From: QQUJ01 sp050287605
GTDB lineage: Bacteria; Pseudomonadota; Gammaproteobacteria; QQUJ01
DNA length: 23,686 bases
Assembly: GCA_050287605.1 (NCBI GenBank)
Contig: JBNKCG010000031.1
Location: 1-23,686, forward strand
Direction: 5' to 3'
Shown: one piece after another, positions 1-6,756 of the stretch
How positions within the stretch are numbered: position 1 is the first letter of the stretch
Layout: each line of letters opens with the position of its first letter
Program-made: the position numbers and the translations under genes
The notes under the pieces: model-generated
Database searches by the model: none
What the model was told of the DNA's origin: nothing
The model's input: the letters and a program-made list of their open reading frames with translations, nothing else

Positions 1-133
1 GCGACTCGATAGTTTGTGTAAGCGGTGGAATCGACCAGTCGTTGTAGAGAGCGGCCTCAGATTGATAGGCGAGCCTCTGGAGTGCCAAGATAGCCGGGGC
101 ATCTTCGGGTAAGGCGCGTTCAATCGTGAGCAC
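1..133 (-). CDS. GNAT-family N-acetyltransferase, N-terminal fragment
   Basis: The minus strand reads 44 residues without a stop and runs off the left edge of the window. The fragment begins VLTIERALPEDAPAIL and continues with LQRLAYQSEAALYND, then SIPPLTQT. This is the usual start of a GNAT acetyltransferase, where the first strand and helix 1 carry an A-x-x-x-D-A-x-x-I pattern; the family moves an acetyl group from acetyl-CoA to an amine. The GTG start at 133 is set by an in-frame TAG four codons upstream and by a GAGG ribosome site six bases before the GTG. The acetyl-CoA loop lies outside the window, so the substrate cannot be guessed. The family call rests on the N-terminus only. Confidence 0.75.
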   Translation of the reverse strand, partial: MLTIERALPEDAPAILALQRLAYQSEAALYNDWSIPPLTQTIES

Positions 134-635
134 GTTCAGCCTCTAACGATCTAGCCAATCGACGCCGACGAAGGAGGCGTCCGATTCGGCAAATTGTTGC
201 GGCGCGCGACCACGCTTAAACAGGGCACGACGTGGAAGGCGAGACGAAGACGAAAACTCTTTTGCAGCGAAGCTGCAGCAAGCTGTCGACATCAACTGCT
301 GTTGTGTCAGCAGCTTGCTGCGCTTCGCTTAATAGCATGTTTTTTCCGTTCTTGGTATCGGCTTTCATCGGCTTGCGTTGTAATAAATAGCTTAGAAGCG
401 TCGACCGCAACATTTGTATATCGAGGGAGTCTCAGTATCTCGGTTACCCGTTTTCGAGATCGTTCGCTTCGTTTTGAATACTCAGGGAAATTTAAATAGC
501 GACGAATTCCTTTCCCTAAAATAACGAGCCGGTCCCCATATTTGAATACTGGGACCCTCATATGTCACCAACGCTTCCCGCCAACACACTAACTCCGCAT
601 CCGTTGATCGCGACCCACCCACGTCCTCTCTCCAC
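134..635. other. Intergenic stretch without a supported gene
   Basis: About 500 bases separate the GNAT start from the end of the DUF2846-like gene. The stretch is less GC-rich than its surroundings from about 330 to 560. The short open frames in it have no recognisable domain, no good ribosome site and overlap each other on both strands. The only clear structure is the long imperfect hairpin at 266 to 329 and a small inverted repeat around 530 to 556 (GGTCCCCA with TGGGACC). It may be the decayed remains of a mobile element, but no transposase remnant could be read. Confidence 0.5.
266..329. repeat. Long imperfect inverted repeat (hairpin)
   Basis: The arm at 266-285 (AGCGAAGCTGCAGCAAGCTG) pairs with 311-329 (CAGCTTGCTGCGCTTCGCT) with one bulged base. 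Pairing continues inward, GACATCAAC against GTTGTGTC, leaving a loop of only about four bases. On the plus strand a T6 run follows about ten bases after the stem (340-345), which is too far for a textbook terminator. The element could be a REP-like or MITE-like palindrome or a structured RNA. Only one copy is seen in this window. Confidence 0.6.
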
Positions 636-1118
636 TTAGGGGTAACGTAACGCGTCGCCAACCTGACGGAGTGCTTCTATCTCGCGCAGCGCTTTCCCTC
701 GTTCCACGACGGTCCCCTTCGCCCGCGACACCAACCCAGGTACACGAACGCTATCCACTTTAATGAAATAGATCTGATTGGCTTCCCACGTGTAGGTCTC
801 CACCGCGCGCGATCGCACGCCACGCGGTTGGCCCTTGGGCGCGTATTGTTCAAGCCACAGATCGTAGCTACCGGGCGGAACCTCCGCGCGGACCCAGGTG
901 CCGTTGGGCATCGTGCCCACCGGTACGTCGTTCAGATACGGACGGTAGTCGAGTGCGCTGGCAGCAAGTTTGTCGTCGCGATAGAGCACGACCGTGGCCT
1001 TGCCCTGTTTTGGTGTCAGCGTCCGTTCCAGATCGGGTGTTGCGCCAAACCCCATGCGGACGCCTGCTAGCGGCAGGACCATCAGCGCGGCGGTCAGAAC
1101 TAGCTTTCGCACCTTCAT
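636..1118 (-). CDS. Secreted DUF2846-like protein
   Basis: This is a 160-residue protein with an N-terminal signal peptide (MKVRKLVLTAALMVLPLAG, then a small-residue region near residue 26). No lipobox cysteine is seen, so it is probably periplasmic. The mature part has the pattern of DUF2846-type domains: GKATVVLYRDD, then a short beta segment with VPVGTMPNGTW, then a PPGSYDLWLE turn, and a strand with QIYFIKVD. Proteins of this kind are small envelope beta-sandwich domains of unknown role. The ATG at 1118 follows GGAGG by six bases and overlaps the stop of the upstream ankyrin gene (ATGA, 1115-1118), so the two are probably translationally coupled. No terminator was seen after the stop at 636. 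The family call is from pattern memory. Confidence 0.75.
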   Translation of the reverse strand: MKVRKLVLTAALMVLPLAGVRMGFGATPDLERTLTPKQGKATVVLYRDDKLAASALDYRPYLNDVPVGTMPNGTWVRAEVPPGSYDLWLEQYAPKGQPRGVRSRAVETYTWEANQIYFIKVDSVRVPGLVSRAKGTVVERGKALREIEALRQVGDALRYP

Positions 1119-2218
1119 CGTTCGCCTCCGCTCGACTGCAACCTAGCCAGACAGCGCTTTTCGGCCGTCAGTGCTTCCTGCTGTGCGGCGAGGTAGTCGG
1201 CCTGTCCCGACGCCAGCTTGGTCGTGCCGCCAATGGGGACGATCACCGGCTGGTAGAAACGCACCGTTCCGCCCGACGCCGTGGGCATGGAGGTGCCGGG
1301 TTGGATGGCCATGGCAAACACGCCCAGCGCCAGCGCGAAGGCGTTCTTCGCCTGCTGCGCTTCGATCTGTTGTTGCATTTGCGTGGCGAGCTCTCCATAG
1401 AACCGGGCCGACTTGGCGTAGTGATCCGCGGCGATACGCAGATATTGTCCGTACGCGGCGCACTGCGGTCCTGCCGCCTTCGCGCACTCCTCGTACACGA
1501 CGCCGGTGGCAAACGCACCCAGGGCATCGCCGGACAGTTCGCTGGGTTGCGCACCGGCCATCAGGAGTCGTTGAACGATGTTGCGGTACTGCCGGGCTCC
1601 CGCGAAATGCAACGCGCTCCAGCCGTCGTTGTCGCGCACGCCGACGTCTGCGCCGCGCCGGATCAGGTAGTCGACCATCCAGACGTCGCCCTTGGCCGCG
1701 GCGACGTGCAGCGCGGAAGTGTTGTTGCGGTTGAGGGTGTTGATCGAAAACCCGTGCTGCAGCAGATACTCCGTCATCTCCCGATCGTTACCGGTCACCG
1801 CGTCGAAGAGCGCGTTGGTGAGCGTGTAGTGGGTGCGAAGCGTTGCGCCCTGGGAGAGGAAATAGCGCGCCAGATCCCCCTTACCCTCGCGCAGCGCCAG
1901 CATGAAGGGCGTGCGTCCGGTGAAATCCCGCGCATTGAGATCGGCGCCGTTCTCTATCAGCGATTCGGCAATGGCGCGGTCACCGCGAATCGCCGCGATG
2001 TGCAGCGGCGTGTAACCCATCTGATCGCGGTCGTTGACCATTTTCTGCTGCGCGATTGTTTGCAGCGCTTCGCGCTCCTGACCGCTGCGGATCATTTCGT
2101 GCAGCGGCGAGGTGGTCATGCTGCAAGCGGTGAGCAAAGCGCATATGGGCATTGCCACGAACCGGGACCAACGCGACAGGCCCTGTCGATGAAGAAACGA
2201 GGTTGGCTTTGACGTCAT
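1115..2218 (-). CDS. Ankyrin-repeat lipoprotein
   Basis: The 367-residue protein starts at the ATG at 2218, which gives a lipoprotein signal ending in LLTACS (Cys at about residue 32). A longer reading frame exists to 2329 but would bury the signal. After the lipid anchor come about five ankyrin repeats, the clearest being MGYTPLHIAAIRGDRAIAES, then TGRTPFMLALREGK, NTSALHVAAAKGDVWMVDYL and DGWSALHFAGARQYRNIV. The last 150 residues are helical and end with a Q-rich stretch (QMQQQIEAQQAKNAF). Ankyrin repeats bind other proteins; the lipid places this one at a membrane facing the periplasm. It shares an operon with the DUF2846-like gene and is divergent from the 623-residue unknown gene and its PhoD partner. 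A protective or scaffold role toward those products is possible but inferred. Confidence 0.85.
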   Translation of the reverse strand: MTSKPTSFLHRQGLSRWSRFVAMPICALLTACSMTTSPLHEMIRSGQEREALQTIAQQKMVNDRDQMGYTPLHIAAIRGDRAIAESLIENGADLNARDFTGRTPFMLALREGKGDLARYFLSQGATLRTHYTLTNALFDAVTGNDREMTEYLLQHGFSINTLNRNNTSALHVAAAKGDVWMVDYLIRRGADVGVRDNDGWSALHFAGARQYRNIVQRLLMAGAQPSELSGDALGAFATGVVYEECAKAAGPQCAAYGQYLRIAADHYAKSARFYGELATQMQQQIEAQQAKNAFALALGVFAMAIQPGTSMPTASGGTVRFYQPVIVPIGGTTKLASGQADYLAAQQEALTAEKRCLARLQSSGGER

Positions 2219-2303
2219 GGAAGGAATCCCCCCCTTCCCGAGCATGGATCGCTTGAGGGATTGGGTCGGGGCGGTACCGGCTCGCTCCCTGCAGGCGGCG
2301 GTT

Positions 2304-2338
2304 GAATCCGGGAAATACCTTATTCCCAAGCGGGATTC
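2304..2338. promoter_or_regulatory. Nested dyad in the divergent intergenic region
   Basis: The 249-bp gap between the divergent ankyrin and unknown-protein genes holds two nested inverted repeats: GAATCC (2304-2309) with GGATTC (2333-2338), and inside it GGGAA at 2310-2314 with TTCCC at 2323-2327. It may be an operator shared by both directions. No convincing -35/-10 pair could be fixed for either gene. Confidence 0.3.
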
Positions 2339-2467
2339 GGGTCAAACGGCCGAGGTATATCCGAGTAAAACTGGAAAAAGGGTGTCTGTGCTGCTATTCG
2401 TCCTGCAGGGGCGAGGTAAGCGGATAGACCATGAAGGCCTATCGACATCACCAGAAAGGACACCACG

Positions 2468-4339
2468 ATGGCCGATCCCGAGCTCCCCCTGCCCGTCGAA
2501 CTACCCTGGAACCTCGCCTCCACCACGCAGCCGCTGGTGGCCGGTGGCCCCGAAGAAACCACCATCTCCCTGTTCACCTTCGAGCCGGACGCGGCGGATC
2601 TTACCAGCGCGTTTCCCAACGATCGCATCATCTATCTGCGATTCACCGTCACCCTCTCCCCCGCCAGCATCCCCGGCGTGCCACCCACGGTCGCGTTGGG
2701 GGAGGGTGCGCCGTGCCTGTTCTCACGACTGGACGTGACCGTACGCGACGCCTCCGGCGCAACCGGCACCATTCGCCCCTACTTCCACGCCGCGGCACCG
2801 GTGCACCGATCCATGGTGCAGACCGGCATCGTTGGCGCGGATGCTTTCGAGGGCGAGTCGGACCAGCTTTCCATGGGCCGCAGCGGGTCCCAGATGTACG
2901 AATCCTCGAGCAGCCACGCCCGGACGCTGTCCGGCTCGCTGGGTGCGAGCGTCGGCATCGGGCCGGTTTCCATCGGCGGTTCGGTGCGCAGCACCTCCAC
3001 CGACGTCAACGCGTCGCGCTCGGTGACGCAACAGATCGACACCACTCAGCGCCAAGCCTCGGAAGAGCGGCGCGAGCTGCTCAGCCACATGACGAAGGTG
3101 GAGAACCTCCTGAGCCTGCTCGACGCGAAGTACATCGGCACTCCGTACCTTCGCTTTTCGCTCTCGCCGCGTCCGCTGCAGCTGTTGTCGATTGACCCCA
3201 CCGATCCGAACCTCTGGTTCAGCCAACTGCTTGCACGCCGTTCGAGCGGGCTCGAGGGGGTGCAGGAGTTCTTCGCCGTGGTGCTGGTCCCGCAGGGCGT
3301 GGACTTCTGCATCGAAGCACGACTGAAGCGGGTCTGCGTCCTGGACAGCCCGCCCGGTCCCCTGGTGTTCGAGCGGTTCGTGCCGCAACGGGATTTCGCC
3401 CTGCCTGCGGTTTATGCAGAGCGCATCTATCCGCCCGGCACGCCGCTCGACGAGCTCGACGTCGATCTGGTGAGTTCGCTGTCCAACGCGTCGGATTTTG
3501 TGCGTCCGGTCGTGGAAGGATGGGTGACGGCGGGGAGCGGCTACGTGCTGGCCGAAGTGGCCTCGCACCGTCCGGGAGAGGGCGCGCACAACCTGGTGCG
3601 GGCGATGGTGGGTTACAAGCACGTGCTCGAACTGTGGCTGGAGCTGCAACGCGACGAATACGAGCGCGAGGTGGCACGCTCGCCTGTGGAACGCGGCGTT
3701 CTGGTGGGCGAGACACGCACCCTGGACACCTGTTTTGCGTTCGCCGAATCGGGGCTGACGGTGAACAAGAGCACGGCGTCGGTGACGCCGCTGTCACGGG
3801 TCATCGTCGACCCGGCGCTGGTGGACATCGGCGGAGTATCGACCGAAGCGAGCAACGTGCGTGCAACGGTCCGCGACCGGGCGTACGAGACCGCCACGCG
3901 CTGGAACCTGCTCGACAACCGGCTAGCCACGCTGCTGGCCAACAAGGACAACGTGCTCACCCGCAAGCTGGATTTCCGCGACCCGGACCTGTTCGCCATC
4001 GTGCTCAAGGAGTGGCGCAAGCTGCGCCCGGACGATCCGCGCAATCTTTCGCTCGATGACGCGGTCCGCACACTGGGGCTTGGGCGCGCCGCGGTGCGGG
4101 CCCTGCGGGCCGCCGGGGTTACCGATTTGCGAGGTCTCGCCCGTACCCTGCTGACGGCACAGGACATCGCGCGCCACGCTGCGCGCGTAGTCGACGTGCC
4201 GCCTGACAAAGCCGCGACGCACGGGGTCGGCGCCCCACCACCGCAGCCGTCGCCAGCGCGGCCCATCTCCACCGCGGAGGAGCAGCGGATTCGGCAGGCA
4301 ATCGGTAGCGCGCTATCGGCAGCGGTCGGCGAGGGCTGA
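2468..4339 (+). CDS. Large protein of unknown function, partner of the PhoD-like gene
   Basis: I do not recognise this 623-residue protein. The ATG at 2468 follows AAGGA by seven bases. There is no signal peptide. Residues 1-130 look like a beta domain. Residues about 132-185 are rich in Ser and Gly with alternating small and polar residues (for example TLSGSLGASVGIGPVSIGG), followed by a likely helix or coiled coil to about 218. A mixed alpha/beta middle (about 220-400) and a helical part follow, with an acidic and basic segment around ELWLELQRDEYEREVAR. Near 527-580 there is a helix-hairpin-helix-like motif (LGLGRAAVRALRAAGVTDL). A Pro-rich linker and a short terminal helix end the protein. 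The next gene starts two bases after the stop, so the two are almost surely made together. The Ser/Gly segment recalls membrane-inserting hairpins of pore formers, but that is only an impression. Confidence 0.8.
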   Translation: MADPELPLPVELPWNLASTTQPLVAGGPEETTISLFTFEPDAADLTSAFPNDRIIYLRFTVTLSPASIPGVPPTVALGEGAPCLFSRLDVTVRDASGATGTIRPYFHAAAPVHRSMVQTGIVGADAFEGESDQLSMGRSGSQMYESSSSHARTLSGSLGASVGIGPVSIGGSVRSTSTDVNASRSVTQQIDTTQRQASEERRELLSHMTKVENLLSLLDAKYIGTPYLRFSLSPRPLQLLSIDPTDPNLWFSQLLARRSSGLEGVQEFFAVVLVPQGVDFCIEARLKRVCVLDSPPGPLVFERFVPQRDFALPAVYAERIYPPGTPLDELDVDLVSSLSNASDFVRPVVEGWVTAGSGYVLAEVASHRPGEGAHNLVRAMVGYKHVLELWLELQRDEYEREVARSPVERGVLVGETRTLDTCFAFAESGLTVNKSTASVTPLSRVIVDPALVDIGGVSTEASNVRATVRDRAYETATRWNLLDNRLATLLANKDNVLTRKLDFRDPDLFAIVLKEWRKLRPDDPRNLSLDDAVRTLGLGRAAVRALRAAGVTDLRGLARTLLTAQDIARHAARVVDVPPDKAATHGVGAPPPQPSPARPISTAEEQRIRQAIGSALSAAVGEG

Positions 4340-4341
4340 TC

Positions 4342-5961
4342 GTGCCGGTTCGCCGGGCCGTGAATCGGCTGGTGCTCGGGCCCGTCGTCGGCCACACCAC
4401 GCACGAGTCCAGCACCATCTGGATCCAGGTATTCGACGACCCCGCGCGCTACCAGCTGCGCGTTCAGGGGGTGGGCCTGTTTCCGTTCGTGAGCACCGAG
4501 CCGCAGGGGTTTCTGGAGTTCGGTACCGCCATCGCATTCGCCCAGGATCTGCGGCCCGATTGGCGCCATTCCTACACGGTGCTGCGCGACGGTCGCGCGG
4601 TGGCGGCGGCGCGCGGCAGCTTCCGGACCATGCCCCTGCCGGGATCCAACGCAAGCGTGCTGTTCTGCCCCATCTCGTGCAATCGCGCGGGCGAGCTGGG
4701 TGCCTGGGAGGCCTTCCAGTCTTTCGTTGACGAGGCGCGTCCGCATTTCGTGCTGATGATGGGCGACCAGGTCTACATGGACGAGGACAAACCCGACGTC
4801 TTCGTCGAACACCTGGATTCCGACTCCTCCGTTCGACGGCGCGCACTGGCGGAGAAGATTCGTCTCAACTGGTCGCGCGAGCCGGTGCGGAAGGTGATGG
4901 CCAACGTACCGACCTACATGATGTGGGATGACCACGACATCCGGGACGGTTGGGGCTCATCGGCCTCGGACAGCCCGACGCTGGCCGCGCGCTTCCCCAA
5001 GGGCCGCGCCATCTTCGAGCTCTGCGACGCCTGGTTTCGCGATGCGCGCGATGTGTACTGGCACTTCCAGGCGTGCCGGAACCCTCCGCTCGATCCCCTG
5101 TTTACCGGCGGCCCGCCGTTCGTCGGGCGGCAGGCCATGCCCTGGGTATTCCGCTGCGGGCGCGTGCTGGTCCTCATGCTGGACAGCCGCGGCGAGCGGG
5201 ATGTCTTCCGCTCGCAATTCCCGGTGTTGGGTGAGACCCAGTGGACCTACATCGATCAAGTCCTGGGCGCGCTGCCCACCGACGTGGACGCGCTGGTGGT
5301 GATGACGCCGACACCGCTCACCTCCATGGATCCCAACGGCACGAGCCAGAAACTGCTCGGCGGCCGCACCGACGACGTGGAGGCGTTCAAGCGCGGCGAC
5401 CGCAAGAATGCCCTGGACCCGGTTTCCACCGAGGAGAAGAGCCAGCTCGCCCTCGCGTTCGCCGGCGCGCATCTGTCGCGCTTGAGCGGCTCCCCGGTGA
5501 ACCTCGGAAACTTCAAAATTTCGAACGTCGACGAGGCGAGAGACCAGTGGTCGAACAAGTTCTCCCGTGCCGAGCAGCGGTTACTGTTGGATAAAGTGGC
5601 TGCCGCCCGCCTCACCAACCGTCTTTCGGAACAGCCGCGCGCGCTGTTGTTGGTTTCCGGCGACATTCATGTCGGCGCCATCTTCGACATCGCCCTGTCG
5701 CATCCGGAATGCAAGATCACGTCGCTGACGTCGTCCGGCATCAGCACGGTAACGGTTCCGACTCCGCTGGTGGGCGTCACGCTGGACGAGGATTTTGCGG
5801 TTTCCAAAGGGATCCGTTCGACGTTGCGCGAGGTGGTGACGACGTTCAACTACGGCGTCGTGCAGGTGGTACCGACGGGGACGAGCGCGGATATCTTTCC
5901 TGCCCTGGCGCACGAAGGCAATTCATTTGCGGTGGGTATCGACGTGGCCGATCTGGCGTAG
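4342..5961 (+). CDS. PhoD-like metallophosphatase/phosphodiesterase
   Basis: The 539-residue protein has the metallophosphatase signatures of the PhoD family: GDQVYMDE at 141-148, MWDDHDI at 194-200 and GDIHVG at 440-445. These supply the Asp, Asn and His ligands of a two-metal site that cleaves phosphate mono- or diesters. Residues about 9-95 form an N-terminal beta domain like the one preceding PhoD catalytic domains. Classical PhoD enzymes are exported by the Tat system, but this protein begins MPVRRAVNRLVLGPVVG with no twin-Arg signal or hydrophobic segment. It may therefore act in the cytoplasm or be exported another way. The GTG start at 4342 lies two bases after the stop of the unknown gene, with GAGGG just upstream, so translation is coupled. 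The substrate is unknown; phospholipids, teichoic-like polymers or nucleotides are all possible. Confidence 0.88.
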   Translation: MPVRRAVNRLVLGPVVGHTTHESSTIWIQVFDDPARYQLRVQGVGLFPFVSTEPQGFLEFGTAIAFAQDLRPDWRHSYTVLRDGRAVAAARGSFRTMPLPGSNASVLFCPISCNRAGELGAWEAFQSFVDEARPHFVLMMGDQVYMDEDKPDVFVEHLDSDSSVRRRALAEKIRLNWSREPVRKVMANVPTYMMWDDHDIRDGWGSSASDSPTLAARFPKGRAIFELCDAWFRDARDVYWHFQACRNPPLDPLFTGGPPFVGRQAMPWVFRCGRVLVLMLDSRGERDVFRSQFPVLGETQWTYIDQVLGALPTDVDALVVMTPTPLTSMDPNGTSQKLLGGRTDDVEAFKRGDRKNALDPVSTEEKSQLALAFAGAHLSRLSGSPVNLGNFKISNVDEARDQWSNKFSRAEQRLLLDKVAAARLTNRLSEQPRALLLVSGDIHVGAIFDIALSHPECKITSLTSSGISTVTVPTPLVGVTLDEDFAVSKGIRSTLREVVTTFNYGVVQVVPTGTSADIFPALAHEGNSFAVGIDVADLA

Positions 5962-6256
5962 GGGAAACTGCGCGACGGAATAGCCCTGAGTTTAAACAAA
6001 CGACTTGGCCACCAAGGGCACAGCGGAAATCTCGGTTACCGCAATGCCTAGATTCTGATGGATCACTGATGCATCTCACACGGAGACAGCACAAACTATC
6101 GAGGACTCAGGTGAGTTATCAGAACCGATGTCGCTGACGTGGCAAAAAATTCGCGCCACGTCAGCGACACCCTGTTGCACGGAAACAGCCAACAGGTGAA
6201 GCCTTAAATCATCCTTTAACACCCCCCCCTTCAACCAACTCACAGCGATGTTTTTT
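5962..6256. other. Intergenic stretch with a perfect hairpin and a C8 run
   Basis: About 300 bases lie between the stop of the PhoD-like gene and the end of the converging small membrane protein gene. There is no convincing gene. The stretch holds the 15-bp perfect inverted repeat at 6129-6169 and a run of eight C at 6222-6229. A weak short stem (CTTGG-CCA-CCAAG, near 6003) follows the PhoD gene but has no T-run. Confidence 0.5.
6129..6169. repeat. Perfect 15-bp inverted repeat
   Basis: TGTCGCTGACGTGGC at 6129-6143 is the exact reverse complement of 6155-6169, with an 11-base A/T-rich loop (AAAAAATTCGC). Neither side is followed by a T-run, so it is not a standard terminator, although the A6 in the loop gives T6 on the minus strand. 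It could be a bidirectional stop for the two converging genes, a protein-binding site or a solitary repeat element. Confidence 0.7.
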
Positions 6257-6697
6257 CTAAAACCCGCCAGATCGAACTCTGGCGGGTGAGGCAGTTGTTC
6301 TTCGGCAATCGAACCGCTGAAGGTAGAACCCACTATCAACCTCATGAGGGGGAGGAGCCTGTAATGGGACATTCGCCGTTTTATCGCTGGTGATAGTCAG
6401 CGAGCACGATTCGATTTCGCCGCTGCCGTTATCACAACCCGAGCGAAACGCTGCTGCGGGTGGTTTGCCTAGCATACGCTGGTGCAAACGTTGCAGCTCG
6501 TACAGCCGCCAAAGGTTCATCGGCAGCAAAAGGCTGTGCAGAACCAGGATCGGCAATGCGTCGGCCATTACGCCGTAGGTGATGAAGGCCACGTTGCTGG
6601 CCAGTGCGACACAGCGCAGCGGTACCATGGATCTGAGGTAAAAAGTGGCCAACACCAGGCTACCCGCCAGCCAGCCAATCATATCGACACTGTTCAT
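6257..6697 (-). CDS. Small inner-membrane protein, doubtful C-terminal half
   Basis: The ATG at 6697 gives a 146-residue protein starting MNSVDMIGWLAGSLVLATFY, with a GGAG close upstream. The first 75 residues hold two or three membrane segments and the pattern LRSMVPLRCVALASNVAFIT, then ADALPILVLHSLLLPMNLWR. This resembles YgjV-like proteins and the membrane domain that precedes a cyclic-nucleotide-binding domain in some proteobacterial proteins. No nucleotide-binding domain follows. Residues after about 78 are low in hydrophobic pattern, unlike the family, and the last codons run through a terminator-like stem-loop (6262-6287). The gene may be truncated or frameshifted near 6460. It lies 59 bp after the RCC1 lipoprotein gene on the same strand. 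Confidence 0.6.
   Translation of the reverse strand: MNSVDMIGWLAGSLVLATFYLRSMVPLRCVALASNVAFITYGVMADALPILVLHSLLLPMNLWRLYELQRLHQRMLGKPPAAAFRSGCDNGSGEIESCSLTITSDKTANVPLQAPPPHEVDSGFYLQRFDCRRTTASPARVRSGGF
6262..6287 (-). terminator. Terminator-like stem-loop for the minus-strand unit
   Basis: ACCCGCCAGA (6262-6271) and TCTGGCGGGT (6278-6287) form a perfect 10-bp stem with a 6-base loop. On the minus strand the stem is followed by TTT then AG. The short T-run makes it a weaker candidate. It lies inside the last codons of the membrane-protein frame. Confidence 0.5.
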
Positions 6698-6756
6698 CGC
6701 TCCGTCTCTGTATCGGGTACGGTTGGTTTCAACCAGGGTCGAATTCAAGCCCCAAT

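Noticed and set aside
194..561. Three short overlapping open frames on both strands
   Set aside because: No domain, no ribosome site, overlapping each other and the long hairpin; most likely chance.
953..2212. 419-codon plus-strand frame opposite the ankyrin gene
   Set aside because: Shadow of the GC-rich ankyrin and DUF2846-like genes; Arg/Gly/His-rich with no domain.
3613..4935. 440-codon minus-strand frame
   Set aside because: Antisense shadow of the unknown protein and PhoD-like genes, which have good starts and clear motifs.
6075..6081. A third GTGTGAG heptamer (minus strand)
   Set aside because: Single copy with no partner 11 bp away and not placed before a gene start.
5..6103. 14-bp match (CTCGATAGTTTGTG) between 5-18 and the reverse complement of 6090-6103
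   Set aside because: One 14-bp match is expected by chance in a window this size, and one copy lies in the GNAT coding region.
6076..6372. 98-codon minus-strand frame
   Set aside because: It runs through both stem-loops and the C8 run and has no recognisable domain or good ribosome site.
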